Notes: generated by a model not told the origin, from the letters alone. Counted from the stretch's first letter, positions 37,584 to 49,605 are shown. The stretch: 64,000 bases of DNA from Rhodoblastus sp963710275 (GCA_963710275.1 CAVPZS010000007.1:124001-188000); one strand, 5' to 3'. A program made the numbers and translations.

Positions 37584-37610
37584 GGACAGTTTGTCCTTGA
37601 TGCAGATCAA
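37584..37610 (+). promoter_or_regulatory. Palindrome plus perfect FNR-type box upstream of boxC
   Basis: A 13-base palindrome (GGACA, 3-base spacer, TGTCC; 37584-37596) abuts TTGATGCAGATCAA (37597-37610), an exact match to the FNR consensus TTGAT-N4-ATCAA. It lies 85 bases before boxC. An oxygen-responsive regulator at an aerobic-pathway promoter suggests switching between the two routes. Confidence 0.6.
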
Positions 37611-37694
37611 AAGCGGCGGGATGATCGAGCGGAGCGCCCTCCGCAAACGACAACCGCCGCCCAAGCGCAACAGCAAGATATCAGGGGAAGAAAC

Positions 37695-39384
37695 ATGGCC
37701 GAAGAGGCGCGCAAGCTCGCGAATGGCGCCAAGCGCATTGATTTCCAGACCGATCCGTCACGCTACAAGCACTGGCGGCTCTCGGTCGAGGGGGAAATCG
37801 CGACGCTGACGCTCGACGTCGACGAGAACGGCGGCCTTTTCGAGGGCTACCAGCTCAAGATGAATTCCTACGACCTCGGCGTCGATATCGAGCTCGCCGA
37901 CGCCGCCGAACGCCTGCGCTTCGAATATCCTGAGGTGAAGGTTGTCCTGATGCGCTCGGGCAAGCCGCGCATTTTTTGCGCCGGCGCGAACATCCGCATG
38001 CTCGCGGGTTCGGAGCACGCGCACAAGGTCAATTTCTGCAAGTTCACCAACGAGACGCGCAACGGCCTCGAAGACTCGTCCGAAAACTCGGGCCAGAGCT
38101 TCATCTGCGTCGCCAATGGCGCGGCGGCGGGCGGCGGCTACGAACTGGCGCTCGCAGCCGATCACATCCTGCTCGTCGATGACGGCAATTCCGCCGTGTC
38201 CCTGCCGGAGGTGCCGCTGCTGGCGGTGTTGCCAGGCACCGGAGGCCTCACCCGCGTCGTCGACAAGCGCAAGGTGCGCCGCGATCATGCCGACGTCTTC
38301 TGCACCGTCGAGGAAGGGATCAAGGGCCGGCGCGCGGTGCAATGGCGCCTGGTCGACGAACTCGCGCCATCGACAAAACTCGAAGAGCGCGTCGCGGAGC
38401 GCGCCAAGGAATTCGCCGCCAAGTCTGCGCGCAAGGGCGAAGGCGAAGGCGTGAAGCTGACGCCGCTGGCGCGGAAATTCCACGACAACGGCGTCGAATA
38501 CGGCTTTGTCTCGGTCGAGATCGATCGCGCCAGGCGGCTCGCCACGATCACGCTGAAAGGCGCCGACGAAGCGCCGCCGGCGTCGCCCGAGGCCATGGCC
38601 GCCAAGGGCGCCGAGTTCTGGCCGCTGCGCATCGCGCGCGAACTCGACGACGCCATCCTCGACCTGCGCAACAATGAATGGGAGATCGGGACGCTGATCT
38701 TCAAGTCGGTCGGCGACGCCGCGAAAGTGACGGCGTTCGACGATTTCCTGGAGGCCCACAAGGACCATTGGCTGGCCAATGAAATCCGTCATTACTGGAA
38801 GCGCGTGCTCAAGCGCGTCGACGTCACCTCGCGCACCCTGGTCGCGCAGATCGAGCCCGGCTCGTGCTTTGCCGGGACGCTGGCCGAGATCGCCTTCGCC
38901 TGCGACCGCTCCTACATGCTGATCGGGCAGCTCGAGGGCGACAATCGCGCCGCGGCCGCCCTGACCCTGAGCAAGGCCAATTTCGGCGCCTATCCCATGT
39001 GCAACGGCCTGACCCGGCTGCAGACGCGCTTCCTCGGCGAACCCTGACAGCGTCGGCAAGGCGCAGGCGCGCATCGGCGAGGCGATCGAAGCGCAGGAGG
39101 CCGATGAACTCGGCCTCGTGACCTTTGCGCTCGACGACATCGACTGGGCCGAGGAATTGCGCGTGTTCCTGGAGGAGCGCACATCCTATTCGCCCGACGC
39201 CCTGACCGGCATGGAGGCCAACCTCCGTTTCCCCGGCCCGGAGACGATGGAGTCGAAAATCTTCGCCCGGCTGACCGCCTGGCAGAACTGGATCTTCCAG
39301 CGCCCCAATGCGGTCGGCGAGCAGGGCGCGCTGCGCCATTACGGCACCGGCAAGCGCCCGGTCTACGACATCCGCCGCGTCTGA
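37695..39384 (+). CDS. boxC: Benzoyl-CoA-dihydrodiol lyase, one frameshift
   Basis: A double-length crotonase that hydrolyses and opens 2,3-epoxybenzoyl-CoA to 3,4-dehydroadipyl-CoA semialdehyde and formate. Visible: IDFQTDPSRYKHWRLSVEGE, AGANIRMLAGSEHAHKVNF, CVANGAAAGGGYELALAADH, LLAVLPGTGGLTRVVDKRKV, RVDVTSRTLVAQIEPGSCFA and, after a frame change near 39045, SYSPDALTGMEANLRFPGPE. The rebuilt length of about 562 residues is normal. AGGGGAAG precedes the ATG. Confidence 0.94.
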
Positions 39385-39415
39385 AAAATTCTCGAGAAAC
39401 AACGGAGCAAACGCC

Positions 39416-40864
<1,449 letters not shown>

Positions 40865-40928
40865 CCCTCGATGTTTTACGCGCGAAGGACCTCGGCCCTT
40901 CGCGCTTTCCCCGTGAAGAGACCTCGTC

Positions 40929-42122
40929 ATGACCGCCGCGATCCTCAAACAGCATCTGATCGATCCGGAAATCTGCATTCGCTGCAACACCTGCGAAGAG
41001 GCCTGTCCGGTCGACGCGGTCACGCATGACGAAAACAATTATGTGGTCGATGCGTCCAAGTGCAATTCCTGCATGGCCTGCGTCCCGCCCTGCCCCACGG
41101 GCGCCATCGACAATTGGCGCCATGTCCTCACCCCCTATTCGCTGGAAGAGCAATTTTCCTGGTCGGACCTGCCCGCGCACATCAAGATCGAGGGCGAAGT
41201 CCCGCAAGGACAGGTCGAGGCGATCGAAGACGAGGTCGACGCGATCATCGCGAAGGCGCATGGCGGCGTCGGCGGCAAGTCGGTCGCGCCCTTCACTGCC
41301 TCCAAGGCCTCGGTCAATCTGTACAATCGCGTCAAGCCGGCGATCGCCACGGTCACCGGCGCCTATCGCCTGACGGCCGATGACGCCGACAATGACGTCC
41401 GCCACATCATCCTCGACTTCGGCGACCAGCCCTTTCCCGTGCTCGAGGGACAATCGATCGGGATCATTCCCCCGGGCGTCGACGCGAAAGGCGAGCCGCA
41501 CCGCATCCGCCTCTATTCGATCGCCAGCCCGCGCCACGGCGAAAAGCCCAACCACAACAACCTGTCGCTGACGGTGAAGCGCGAGGCCAAGGGCGTCTGC
41601 TCCAATTACATCTGCGACCTGAAAAAGGGCGACCAGGTGCAGGTCACCGGCCCCTTCGGCGCGACCTTCCTGATGCCGAACGATCCGCTGGCCAATATCA
41701 TCATGATCTGCACCGGCACGGGCGCGGCGCCGTTCCGCGGCTTCACGGAATGGAAGCGGCGCATCATGCCCAGCGCGCCGGGCCGCTTCGTGCTGTTCTT
41801 CGGCGCGCGCAAGCCGGAGGAACTGCCCTATTTCGGCCCGCTGCAAAAAGTGCCGGAGAGCCTTTTGACGAAGTTCTTCGCCTATTCACGGGTCGAGGGG
41901 CAGCCGAAGACCTATGTGCAGGACCTGATGCGGCGCGAAGAAAAGCTGGTCTCGGGACTGCTCGCCTCGGACGCGACCCACGTCTACATCTGCGGCCTGA
42001 AAGGCATGGAACAGGGCGTCGACGCGGCGCTCGACGACATCTGCCGCTCGAACGGCATGGCGTGGAAGGATTTGCGCGCAAAAATGCGCGAGAACGGCCG
42101 CTACCACGTCGAGACCTACTGA
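40929..42122 (+). CDS. boxA: Benzoyl-CoA 2,3-epoxidase, reductase (alpha) subunit
   Basis: An intact 397-residue NADPH-dependent flavoprotein that feeds electrons to BoxB. Two [4Fe-4S] motifs lie at the N-terminus (CIRCNTCEEACPVDAV and CNSCMACVPPCPTGAI), then a ferredoxin-NADP reductase domain with the FAD motif RIRLYSIASPRHGEK, CSNYICDLKKGDQV, the NADPH-binding IIMICTGTGAAPFRGFTEWK and the terminal ENGRYHVETY. It ends the rightward box operon, converging on an MBL-fold gene 6 bases away. Confidence 0.95.
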   Translation: MTAAILKQHLIDPEICIRCNTCEEACPVDAVTHDENNYVVDASKCNSCMACVPPCPTGAIDNWRHVLTPYSLEEQFSWSDLPAHIKIEGEVPQGQVEAIEDEVDAIIAKAHGGVGGKSVAPFTASKASVNLYNRVKPAIATVTGAYRLTADDADNDVRHIILDFGDQPFPVLEGQSIGIIPPGVDAKGEPHRIRLYSIASPRHGEKPNHNNLSLTVKREAKGVCSNYICDLKKGDQVQVTGPFGATFLMPNDPLANIIMICTGTGAAPFRGFTEWKRRIMPSAPGRFVLFFGARKPEELPYFGPLQKVPESLLTKFFAYSRVEGQPKTYVQDLMRREEKLVSGLLASDATHVYICGLKGMEQGVDAALDDICRSNGMAWKDLRAKMRENGRYHVETY

Positions 42123-42128
42123 CCCCGC

Positions 42129-43160
42129 CTACTGACGCCCGAACGCCATTCCCTCGGGCGTCGTCACGACCGAAATTTCGTTGCGCCGAACGAGGTAATT
42201 GGCGTGCGCGAGCGCTTCGCCGAACGCGAAGGTCATCTGGTGCGGGTCCTCGATCGCCCGCCCGAACACCACGGGAACCAGTTCGCCGGCCGTCATGGGC
42301 GCGGTCGCGCAAGCCTGCAGGATCGCGGCGCAGCGGCCCTCGTGGTGCGCAATCAATTGTTCCGCGCGCTCGTGCAATCCGACAAAGGGGAGATTGTGCG
42401 ACGGCAAGGCGAGAACCTTCTCGGGAAGACCCTGCTTGAGCTGGCGCAGCGAGCGCAGGTAAATGCCCAGCGGATCGCCGTCCGGGTCCATCGCCTCCAC
42501 GCTGATGTTCGGCGAAATATGGGCGAGGACCTGATCGCCACAGAGCAGCACGTCATCGGCCGCGCAATGGAGCATGACCTGCTCGGGCGAGTGTCCGCCG
42601 CCCGTCAACACGTCGAACGCGCGATCGCCGATGGTCAGCGTCTCCCCCGCGATCAGGCGGCGGAACGTCCGAGGCAAGGGCGACATCATGCGCAAATATT
42701 GCAGGCCCCGGCTGAGGAAAATCTCGGTGATCTCTTCGTTGAGCCCGTGCGAGCGATAAAAGCTCACGTAAGGCTCCGAATTGAGCTTGCTCGGGTCCAG
42801 CATGAGGCTCAGGGCGACCAGATATTCGGTCTCGCTGGTCAAAAGCCCGATGTCGCAGCGTTCGCAGAGCCACCCGGCAAGGCCCATGTGATCCGGATGG
42901 TAATGGGTGGAAATGATGCGCGTCAGGCGACGGCCCTGCAGCGGGCCCCTGAAGAGCGCGAGCCACATGTCGCGCGTCGCCTCATCGTCGAGCCCAGTGT
43001 CGACCAGGGCGAACCCCTCGCCGTCCTCGATCAGGTAGACGTTGATGTGATTGAGACGAAACGGCAGGGCGAGGCGAATCCAGAAAATGCCGGGGCTGAC
43101 TTCAAGAAGCTCTGCGGGCTTTGGCGGCGTTGGGAACGGAAACTCAATCGTTTGCGGCAT
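42129..43160 (-). CDS. MBL-fold metallohydrolase
   Basis: An intact 343-residue metallo-beta-lactamase-fold hydrolase: HINVYLIEDGEGFALVDTGL, the metal motif THYHPDHMGLAGWL, TGGGHSPEQVMLHCAADDVL, LCGDQVLAHISPNISV and ALPSHNLPFVGLHER. A C-terminal winged-helix-like tail follows, as in many glyoxalase-II-like or acyl-thioester hydrolases. Being beside the box operon it may cleave a CoA or glutathione thioester; this is inference. No close upstream gene shares its direction. Confidence 0.8.
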   Translation of the reverse strand: MPQTIEFPFPTPPKPAELLEVSPGIFWIRLALPFRLNHINVYLIEDGEGFALVDTGLDDEATRDMWLALFRGPLQGRRLTRIISTHYHPDHMGLAGWLCERCDIGLLTSETEYLVALSLMLDPSKLNSEPYVSFYRSHGLNEEITEIFLSRGLQYLRMMSPLPRTFRRLIAGETLTIGDRAFDVLTGGGHSPEQVMLHCAADDVLLCGDQVLAHISPNISVEAMDPDGDPLGIYLRSLRQLKQGLPEKVLALPSHNLPFVGLHERAEQLIAHHEGRCAAILQACATAPMTAGELVPVVFGRAIEDPHQMTFAFGEALAHANYLVRRNEISVVTTPEGMAFGRQ

Positions 43161-43360
43161 TTTTCGAAAATTTCCTGAACGAGCGGCAAATCATCCTTGC
43201 CGGCGCCAGATCATAGGCGCCCCCATCGCCGAAGTCTAACGCCGGAGACCACGAACCGTTCATATGGGAACCCGGCCGCGGATTGATTTGGGCGATGCGC
43301 CTTTCGACCGCTCGAACAAGCGCATCCCCCGCAATGCCCCAGCTCAATGCCCCGTCCGTC

Positions 43361-44944
43361 TCAGTGCCCCATCGCGACGGCCCCGCCGAGTTTGACCTTG
43401 CGCAGCAGCAGCGCGAGCGGGATGGCGGCGAGCGAAATCAGCATCAGCGTCCAGAACACGTCGACATAGGCCAGCAGCGAGGCCTGCTGCTGCACTTGCT
43501 GCCCAATCCACGCGATGGCCTGGCTCTTGGCCTGCGCCAGCGAGCTGCCCTGGCCGACGAAAAAATTGGTCATCTGCTGCAGGGTGGTCTGGTAGGACGC
43601 GCCCGAGGGGATCACCAGTTCGGCGAGCCGGCTCTGGTGGAACTGCTCGCGATGGGCGAGCACGTTCGACGCGATGGAGACGCCGATCGAGCCGCCGGTG
43701 TTGCGCGCGGCGTTGAGCAGGGCGGAGGCCATGTCGGTCTTGTCCTTTGGCAGCCCGTCGTAAGAGGCGGCCATGATCGGAATGAAGATCAGCGGCAGCG
43801 CGACGCTCAGGACCATGCGCGAATTGGCGAAGTACCAGAAGCCGACATCGCCGTTGAGACTCGTCAGCATGTACATGGAGACCGCGGCGATCACGGCGCC
43901 CGCAATGATCAGGTTTCTCGGCTGGACGCGTTGCGACAGTTTCCCCACGACGACCATCATCACCATGGCCACGAGACCGCCGGGAGAGAGGTTGAGGCCG
44001 GCCCAGGTCGCCGTGTAGCCGAAGTCCTCCTGCACCAGTTGCGGCATGAAATTGGTCGTCGCCAGCAGGATGGCGCCCGTCGCCAGCATCACGAGAAAAC
44101 TCGATCCGAACTGGCGGGAGACGAGCAGCCGCAGGTCGATGAGAGGATTGCGCCGGGTGATTTCCCAGGGGATCATCAGCAACAAGGCGGCCGCGGAGAC
44201 CGCGGCGAAGGTCACGATGAAGCGCGATCCGAACCAGTCCTCGATCTGGCCGCGATCAAGCACCACTTCGAGGGCCCCGAGGAAAGAGGCGACGAGCATG
44301 AAGCCGACGAGATCGAAGCGGACTTTGCTTTCCGCCGGCTCCTCCTTCTTCACCAGCACATAGATCAGCGCCATTGAAAGCAGGCCGACGGGCACGTTGA
44401 TCAGGAAGCACCAATGCCAGGACCAATTGTCGGACAGCCATCCGCCCAGCGTCGGTCCGACGACGGGAGCGACGACCACGGCAAGGCCGAACAGGGCGAA
44501 GGCCTGGCCGCGCTTGGAGGGCGGGAAGCTGTCGGCCAGGATCGATTGCGCGACCGGCACCATGCCGCCCCCTGCAAAACCTTGCAGCAGGCGAAACAGC
44601 AGAATCGACTGGAGATTCCAGGCGAGGCCGCAAGCCAGCGAACTTAAGGTAAAAAGACCGAGGCAGGCGAGGAAAAACCCTTTGCGGCCGAATTTTCTGG
44701 CGAGAAAACTCGTCGCCGTGACGATGATGGCGTTGGAGACGAGATAGGTCGTCACCACCCAGGACGATTCGTCCTCGCTGACGCCAAGACTGCCGGCGAT
44801 ATAGCGCAGGGCGACATTGGCGATGGTGGTGTCGAGGATCTCCATGAAGGACGCCAGCGCGACGACGACGGCGATCAGCCATGGGTTGACGCCCTCGGCC
44901 AGGACGGGTGGCGATTCCGGCGCGGTTGCGGCTCTAGCGCTCAT
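43361..44944 (-). CDS. emrB: DHA2-family MFS multidrug efflux transporter, EmrB type
   Basis: An intact 527-residue permease with 14 predicted membrane segments. LASFMEILDTTIANVALRYI, DESSWVVTTYLVSNAIIVTA, GFAGGGMVPVAQSILADSFP and VVVAPVVGPTLGGWLSDNWS are diagnostic for the DHA2 family. Its start overlaps the EmrA stop by ATGA. It pumps hydrophobic toxins out with the adaptor EmrA, driven by protons; the repressor is likely the divergent TetR. Confidence 0.9.
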   Translation of the reverse strand: MSARAATAPESPPVLAEGVNPWLIAVVVALASFMEILDTTIANVALRYIAGSLGVSEDESSWVVTTYLVSNAIIVTATSFLARKFGRKGFFLACLGLFTLSSLACGLAWNLQSILLFRLLQGFAGGGMVPVAQSILADSFPPSKRGQAFALFGLAVVVAPVVGPTLGGWLSDNWSWHWCFLINVPVGLLSMALIYVLVKKEEPAESKVRFDLVGFMLVASFLGALEVVLDRGQIEDWFGSRFIVTFAAVSAAALLLMIPWEITRRNPLIDLRLLVSRQFGSSFLVMLATGAILLATTNFMPQLVQEDFGYTATWAGLNLSPGGLVAMVMMVVVGKLSQRVQPRNLIIAGAVIAAVSMYMLTSLNGDVGFWYFANSRMVLSVALPLIFIPIMAASYDGLPKDKTDMASALLNAARNTGGSIGVSIASNVLAHREQFHQSRLAELVIPSGASYQTTLQQMTNFFVGQGSSLAQAKSQAIAWIGQQVQQQASLLAYVDVFWTLMLISLAAIPLALLLRKVKLGGAVAMGH

Positions 44945-46249
44945 GCCTTCCTCCCCTCGCGGCCGAAGAAGGAAACCAGCCGCTCATAAAGCGACGGGCG
45001 CGCATCGACCCGCACGCTGGGCACGACCGACATGCCCGGCCCGAGCGCCACGTCGGAGGGCGGATTGTCGATGACGATCTTGACCGGCACGCGCTGCACG
45101 ATCTTCACGTAATTGCCGGTGGCGTTCTGCGCCGGCAGCAGCGAAAAGGCCGTGCCCGAGCCCGGCTGCACGCTGGCGACATGACCATGGATCTCGCGTT
45201 CGGGATAGGCGTCTATGCTCAGCGTCACCGGCTGGCCCGGCCGCATGGCGTCGAGCTGGTTCTCCTTGAAATTCGCCGTGACCCAGATTTCGTCGGGGAC
45301 GAACATGGTGAGATTCGGCGCCCGGCTGCACATATTCGCCGGGCTCGGCGGTGAGATTGACGACGCGTCCCGGCTCAGCCGCGGTCACGGTGGTGTAGGA
45401 CAGGTTGAGCTGGGCCTGGTCGCGCTGCGCCTGCGCCTGCGCGAGGTTCGCCTCGGCGCTTTCGCGCTGCGCCTTGAGGGATTCGATCTGCCGTTGCGCG
45501 ACGCTCACCGAGGCGTCCGCGCTCTTCAGCGCCGCCTGCGCCTGGTCGAGCTGCGAATTATATTGCTGCGCGTTCTGGACGGTGCCGGCGCCTTTTTTCG
45601 CCAGCTCCTGGTAACGCGCCTGCTGCTGCTGGGCGAACACCAGCCCCGCCCGCGCCTGATCCTGCTGCGACCGGCTCGCCTCGATCTGCGCGCCCTGCAC
45701 GGCGATCTGCGCATCGATGTTGCGGATGCCGGCCGCGGCGACGCCGACCTGGGCCTCCGCCTGTTCGACGGCGATGCGGTAGTCGCGCGGGTCGATGCGG
45801 CTGATCGCGGCGCCGGCCAGGACATGCTGGTTGTCGGTGACCGGAACTTCGGTCACATAGCCCGCAATCTTCGGCGCAATGGCGATCTGGCGCGCGGCGA
45901 TGAAGGCGTCGTCTGTGGATTCGAAATGGCTGCCGTAATCCCAGGCGACATAACCTGCGCCCAGCGAGGCTGCGAGCAGGACGAGGGCGATGGCGGACGC
46001 CGCCGGCCGGCGGCGCAGGATCCCGCGCAAGCCCTTTTCGCCGGATGGCGCGTTGGCTTCCTCGTCCGCTTCGGCCTTGTCCTCTTCGGCGCGCGGCGCT
46101 TCCGCCCGCGGCGCCTCGTCCGCCGGCCGTCCTTCGTCGATCGGGGCCTTCCGCTCGTCCTGACCGGGCTGCCGCCGCTTGTCGATCGCAGGCTCTTCAG
46201 TTTCAAGGATCTTCACTTCGTCCGGGTCCGCGCTTCTATCCTTCAACAT
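44941..46249 (-). CDS. emrA: EmrA-type HlyD-family membrane fusion protein, one frameshift
   Basis: Periplasmic adaptor with a 110-residue charged cytoplasmic N-terminal extension rich in Glu/Lys/Arg, then a membrane anchor (ASAIALVLLAASLGAGYVAW), the lipoyl-like segments FESTDDAFIAARQIAIAPKI and AGYVTEVPVTDNQHVLAG, a long alanine/glutamine coiled coil, and LTMFVPDEIWVTANFKENQL near the end. The frame change lies near 45325. The ATG at 46249 has AGGAG 7 bases upstream. The cytoplasmic tail is longer than in E. coli EmrA. Confidence 0.88.
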
Positions 46250-46298
46250 GACGCACTCCTGAATTGGGGCTGAGCCTCCGCGCCAAGCGCGGCCATAA

Positions 46299-46372
46299 AA
46301 CGAAACCGTTTCGTTCAATTAATTTACGTGTCTGGAAAGCGAAGTCAATAATAAAACGAAACGGTGCCGTTC
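46299..46372. promoter_or_regulatory. Two palindromic operators between emrA and its TetR gene
   Basis: Site one (46299-46315) is a perfect inverted repeat, arms AACGAAAC and GTTTCGTT with one base between. Site two (about 46353-46371) starts with the same AACGAAAC and contains AACGG-TG-CCGTT. Both lie in the 150-base AT-richer divergent interval and are probable TetR operators. Confidence 0.7.
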
Positions 46373-46400
46373 TCTTTACAAAGAGGCGCCGCGGCGCTAT

Positions 46401-47162
46401 ATGTCGGCCTATCGGCGCATCACAGCGCCGGATCCGGCAAAGCCAGAGTTGCAAATGCACGAAGAGTTGAAGGTCATGGCGACAGCGGCGAAGACGCCCC
46501 GCGTGAAACGGGTGCGCGCTGGCCGGCCGCCGCTCGAGCGCGCCGGGGAGGTTGAAGAGCGCATTCTCGACGCCGCGCACAAGGTTTTCCTCGAACGCGG
46601 GTTTGACGGCGCCAGCATTGACCTGATCGCGGAGACCGCCCGTTCGGGCAAGCCGACCATCTACGCCCGCTATCGCAACAAGGAGGAACTGTTCGCGGCC
46701 GCCTTCAACCGCCAGATCGATGCCCGGAACGCGCGCCTTGGAAGCCACAAGCCTGTTGGCGCGACGATCGAGGAGCGGCTAACGAGCATTGGCGCCGCCA
46801 TGCTTCGCGAGACGTTGACGAAAGACCATATGGGCCTGTTCCACTTGGCCATGGCCGAGCAGCGGCGGTTTCCCGAGCTGGTCGCCGGCCTGACCCGGAA
46901 GGCGAAGCAGCGCGGCGTCGAAACCGTGGCGCGGCTTCTGGTCGAGGCGGCCCGATGCGGCGAGTTCGGCGCGCAGGCGACGGGCCGCGAGGACCGCTCG
47001 CTCAAGGCCGCCGAGATCTTCGGCGAATTGGTCCTGCTGCCTTTCCTGATGCGCGCACTATCAGGTGAAAGCCTGGAGGCGCTTCACACGGGGATCGAAG
47101 CCCACATCGAGCGAAGAATCGCTTTCTTCCTTGCCGCCTGCCGAAACGGCGGCGTCGCCTGA
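46401..47162 (+). CDS. TetR-family regulator of the Emr pump
   Basis: Helix-turn-helix region LDAAHKVFLERGFDGASIDL then IAETARSGKPTIYARYRNKE, with a TetR_C-type ligand domain ending LHTGIEAHIERRIAFFLAAC. The start is unclear: ATG 46401, 46455 and 46476 are in frame, and the shorter forms remove residues not typical of the family. It is divergent from emrAB and most likely represses it. Confidence 0.85.
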   Translation: MSAYRRITAPDPAKPELQMHEELKVMATAAKTPRVKRVRAGRPPLERAGEVEERILDAAHKVFLERGFDGASIDLIAETARSGKPTIYARYRNKEELFAAAFNRQIDARNARLGSHKPVGATIEERLTSIGAAMLRETLTKDHMGLFHLAMAEQRRFPELVAGLTRKAKQRGVETVARLLVEAARCGEFGAQATGREDRSLKAAEIFGELVLLPFLMRALSGESLEALHTGIEAHIERRIAFFLAACRNGGVA

Positions 47163-47270
47163 TCGGCGCGCATCGCGATCGCGGGAAGGTTCGGCCGGCG
47201 CTCCAAAGCCTCGCGAAGAAACGTGATCCCGTCCATTCCCGGCATCGACAGGTCCGAAAGCGGTTTTGTC
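47163..47270 (-). pseudogene. Remnant of a response-regulator receiver domain
   Basis: Read leftward, this stretch encodes KPLSDLSMPGMDGITFLREA followed by LERRPNLPAIAMRAD, the central phosphorylation-site part of a receiver domain (D in the D-L-S-M-P-G motif). There is no start, no first third and no C-terminal part, and it abuts the TetR stop. It looks like debris of a two-component or hybrid kinase gene. Confidence 0.55.
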
Positions 47271-47429
47271 CGCGCCTCACGATAGGACATGGACGCAAAC
47301 AGGGCAATTGAGCGATCGCGCCCGCTAGGGCCGGCGGAATTGCCTTCGAAACCCGCGGCCCGCTGCTTTGGCTCTGGAAGGCGGTCGAGGTCCATGCAAA
47401 TCTGTGTCTTCCCTCTCGTCGGAGTGAAG

Positions 47430-48645
47430 ATGAGTTTTTCGCAAGACGCCGCAGGTTCCGGGCCTTCGGGGCCGCTCATCTGGCTTTTCGCTACGGCGAC
47501 CGGCGCGCTGGTTGCGAACCTCTACTATGCGCAGCCGCTTGTCGCGACCATCGGCGCCGACTTCGGCGTCAGCCCCGCCCTTGTCGGATCCGTCTCGAGC
47601 GTGACGCAACTGGGTTACGGTTTCGGATTGTTCTTTCTGGTTCCCCTGGCCGACCTCGTCGAAAACCGGACGCTGCTGCTGATATCAGTCGCGGCGCTCG
47701 CGCTCGGCCTGATCGGCGCGGCCTGCGCCCATGGCGTGGCGACCCTTTACCTGGCCCTGTTCGCCATTGGCGTCCTCGCCACCGGCGCGCAGGTCATCGT
47801 TCCCCTCGCGGCCCACCTCGCGCCGCCGGCAAGGCGCGGCCGGGTGGTCGGGAACGTGATGGCTGGCCTTCTTACCGGCATCATGCTGGCGCGGCCCGCG
47901 GCGCTGTTCATCGCGGCTGCCGCGGGCTGGCGCGCGGTCTTCTGGGTCTCCGCGACCCTGATGGCCATGCTCGGATTGGCCCTCGCGCGCGCCATGCCGT
48001 CCCACGATTCCCGCGCGCGAATACCCTACCTGCGCGTGCTGGCAAGCCTGCCCGGTCTCTTGCGCGCCTCGCCGCAGCTGCGCTGGCGCGCCGCCTTCCA
48101 CGCCCTGATGTTCGCCGCTTTCAACATGTTCTGGACCACGGCGCCCCTGATGCTCGCCGCGCGTTTTCACCTGCGCGAAAACCAGATCGCGCTGTTCGCC
48201 CTGGCGGCGCGCCGGCGGCGCCCTGGCTGCGCCCATCGCCGGCCGGCTCGCCGACAACGGCCTGACGCAGGCGGCGACCGCCTGCGCGATGATCGCGCTC
48301 GGTCTTTCCTTCGCCCTGACCGAGGTCGCGGCGAAGGCGGGAACGATCGTCGGACTCGCCGCCCTGGCGATCATTCTCGACGCGGCGGTGCAAACCAACC
48401 AGGTCGTCGGCCAGAGGGTGGTGTATTCCGGACCGGCGGAGTTGCGCGGACGCGCCAATGCGATTTACATGAGCGTGATGTTCATGGGCGGCGCCCTCGG
48501 CGCCTTGATGGGCGCGTGGATCTACAGCCGAGGCGGATGGAGCGCGGTGGCGATGACGGGAGGGGGGATCGGCGTCTTGAACCTGTTCCTGTTCGCTCTG
48601 CAAAAGCGCTTCGCGCCGTTCCCGGCGCGCGGAACGGCGGCGTAG
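47430..48645 (+). CDS. MFS transporter, one frameshift
   Basis: A 12-helix major facilitator: TGALVANLYYAQPLVATIGA, QLGYGFGLFFLVPLADLVEN, LATGAQVIVPLAAHLAPPAR and, after a shift near 48213, AIILDAAVQTNQVVGQRVVY and NAIYMSVMFMGGALGALMGA. This is the YfcJ/MFS_1-like subgroup; the substrate is unknown, though its position before an aromatic ring dioxygenase suggests an aromatic acid. GGAG lies 5 bases before ATG 47430. Confidence 0.85.
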
Positions 48646-48695
48646 CGCCCTGGGGTTTCAAGACGAAAAGTCGCTGTTTTTGGGGAGGAAAGACC

Positions 48696-49605
48696 ATGAA
48701 CGAGATCGGAAAGGATGTTCAGCAACGGCGATTGGCGTTTTTCACCGAGGCGGACAGCGCCGACGTGGTCAACGCCCGCATGGCCAGGGAAACCGACCCG
48801 CGCCTGCGCGAAATCCTCGGCGTGGTGGTGAAGCATCTCCACGAGGCCGTGAAGGAACTGCGCCTGACGGGGGACGAATGGTTCAAGGCCATCGACTTCC
48901 TGACCAGGACAGGCCAGATCTGCAACGAGTGGCGGCAGGAATACATCCTGCTTTCCGACACGCTCGGCGTCTCCATGCTGGTGGACGCGATCAACCACGA
49001 CCGGCCCGAGGGATCGACGGAAAACACCGTGTTGGGGCCTTTTTACGTCCCCGACGCGCCGCGCCTCGAGAACGGCGCCAACATCAATCTCGACGGCAAG
49101 GGCGAGCCCGTTGTGGTGCGCGGAAAAGTCCTCGACCAGGACGGCAAGCCGATCGCCGGCGCCCGGCTCGAAGTCTGGCAGGCCAATGCCGACGGCTTTT
49201 ACGATGTGCAGCAGAAGGGCGTCCAACCCGACAATAACCTCCGCGCGATCTTCACGACCGACGCCAATGGCGAATTCTGGTTCCGCTCGGCGAAGCCGCT
49301 TTATTATCCGATCCCCGGCGACGGCCCGGTCGGGGAAATGCTGAAGGCGCTGGGGCGCAACATCCATCGGCCCGCGCATCTGCATTTCCTGGTGTCCGCG
49401 CCGGGCTTCGACACGATCGTCACCCATATTTTCACGCCGGACTGCCCCTATCTGCACCCAGGACCCGGTCTTTGGCGTGAAGGAAACGCTGATCGCCGAT
49501 TTCAGGCAAGTCGACGACGCGGCGGAGGCCGAAAAGCTCGGCTTCAAGGCGCCCTTCTGGTCCGTCAACTGGGACTTCGTCATGGCGCCGAAAGCCGGCG
49601 CCTGA
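48696..49605 (+). CDS. Intradiol ring-cleavage dioxygenase, hydroxyquinol 1,2-dioxygenase-like, one frameshift
   Basis: A non-haem Fe(III) enzyme cutting a benzenediol or triol between its hydroxyls. The N-terminal dioxygenase helix domain precedes ENTVLGPFYVPDAPRLENGA, LEVWQANADGFYDVQQKG, AKPLYYPIPGDGPVGEMLKA with the iron tyrosine, and NIHRPAHLHFLVSAPGFDTI with iron histidines. DGFYDVQ and the wording of the GPFYV block favour hydroxyquinol over catechol. The C-terminus FWSVNWDFVMAPKAGA needs a frame change near 49460. GGGGAGGA precedes the start. No maleylacetate reductase is in the window. Confidence 0.85.

Noticed and set aside
43161..43360. A small gene between the MBL-fold gene and emrB
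   Set aside because: Only a short minus-strand frame with no ribosome site or recognisable sequence.
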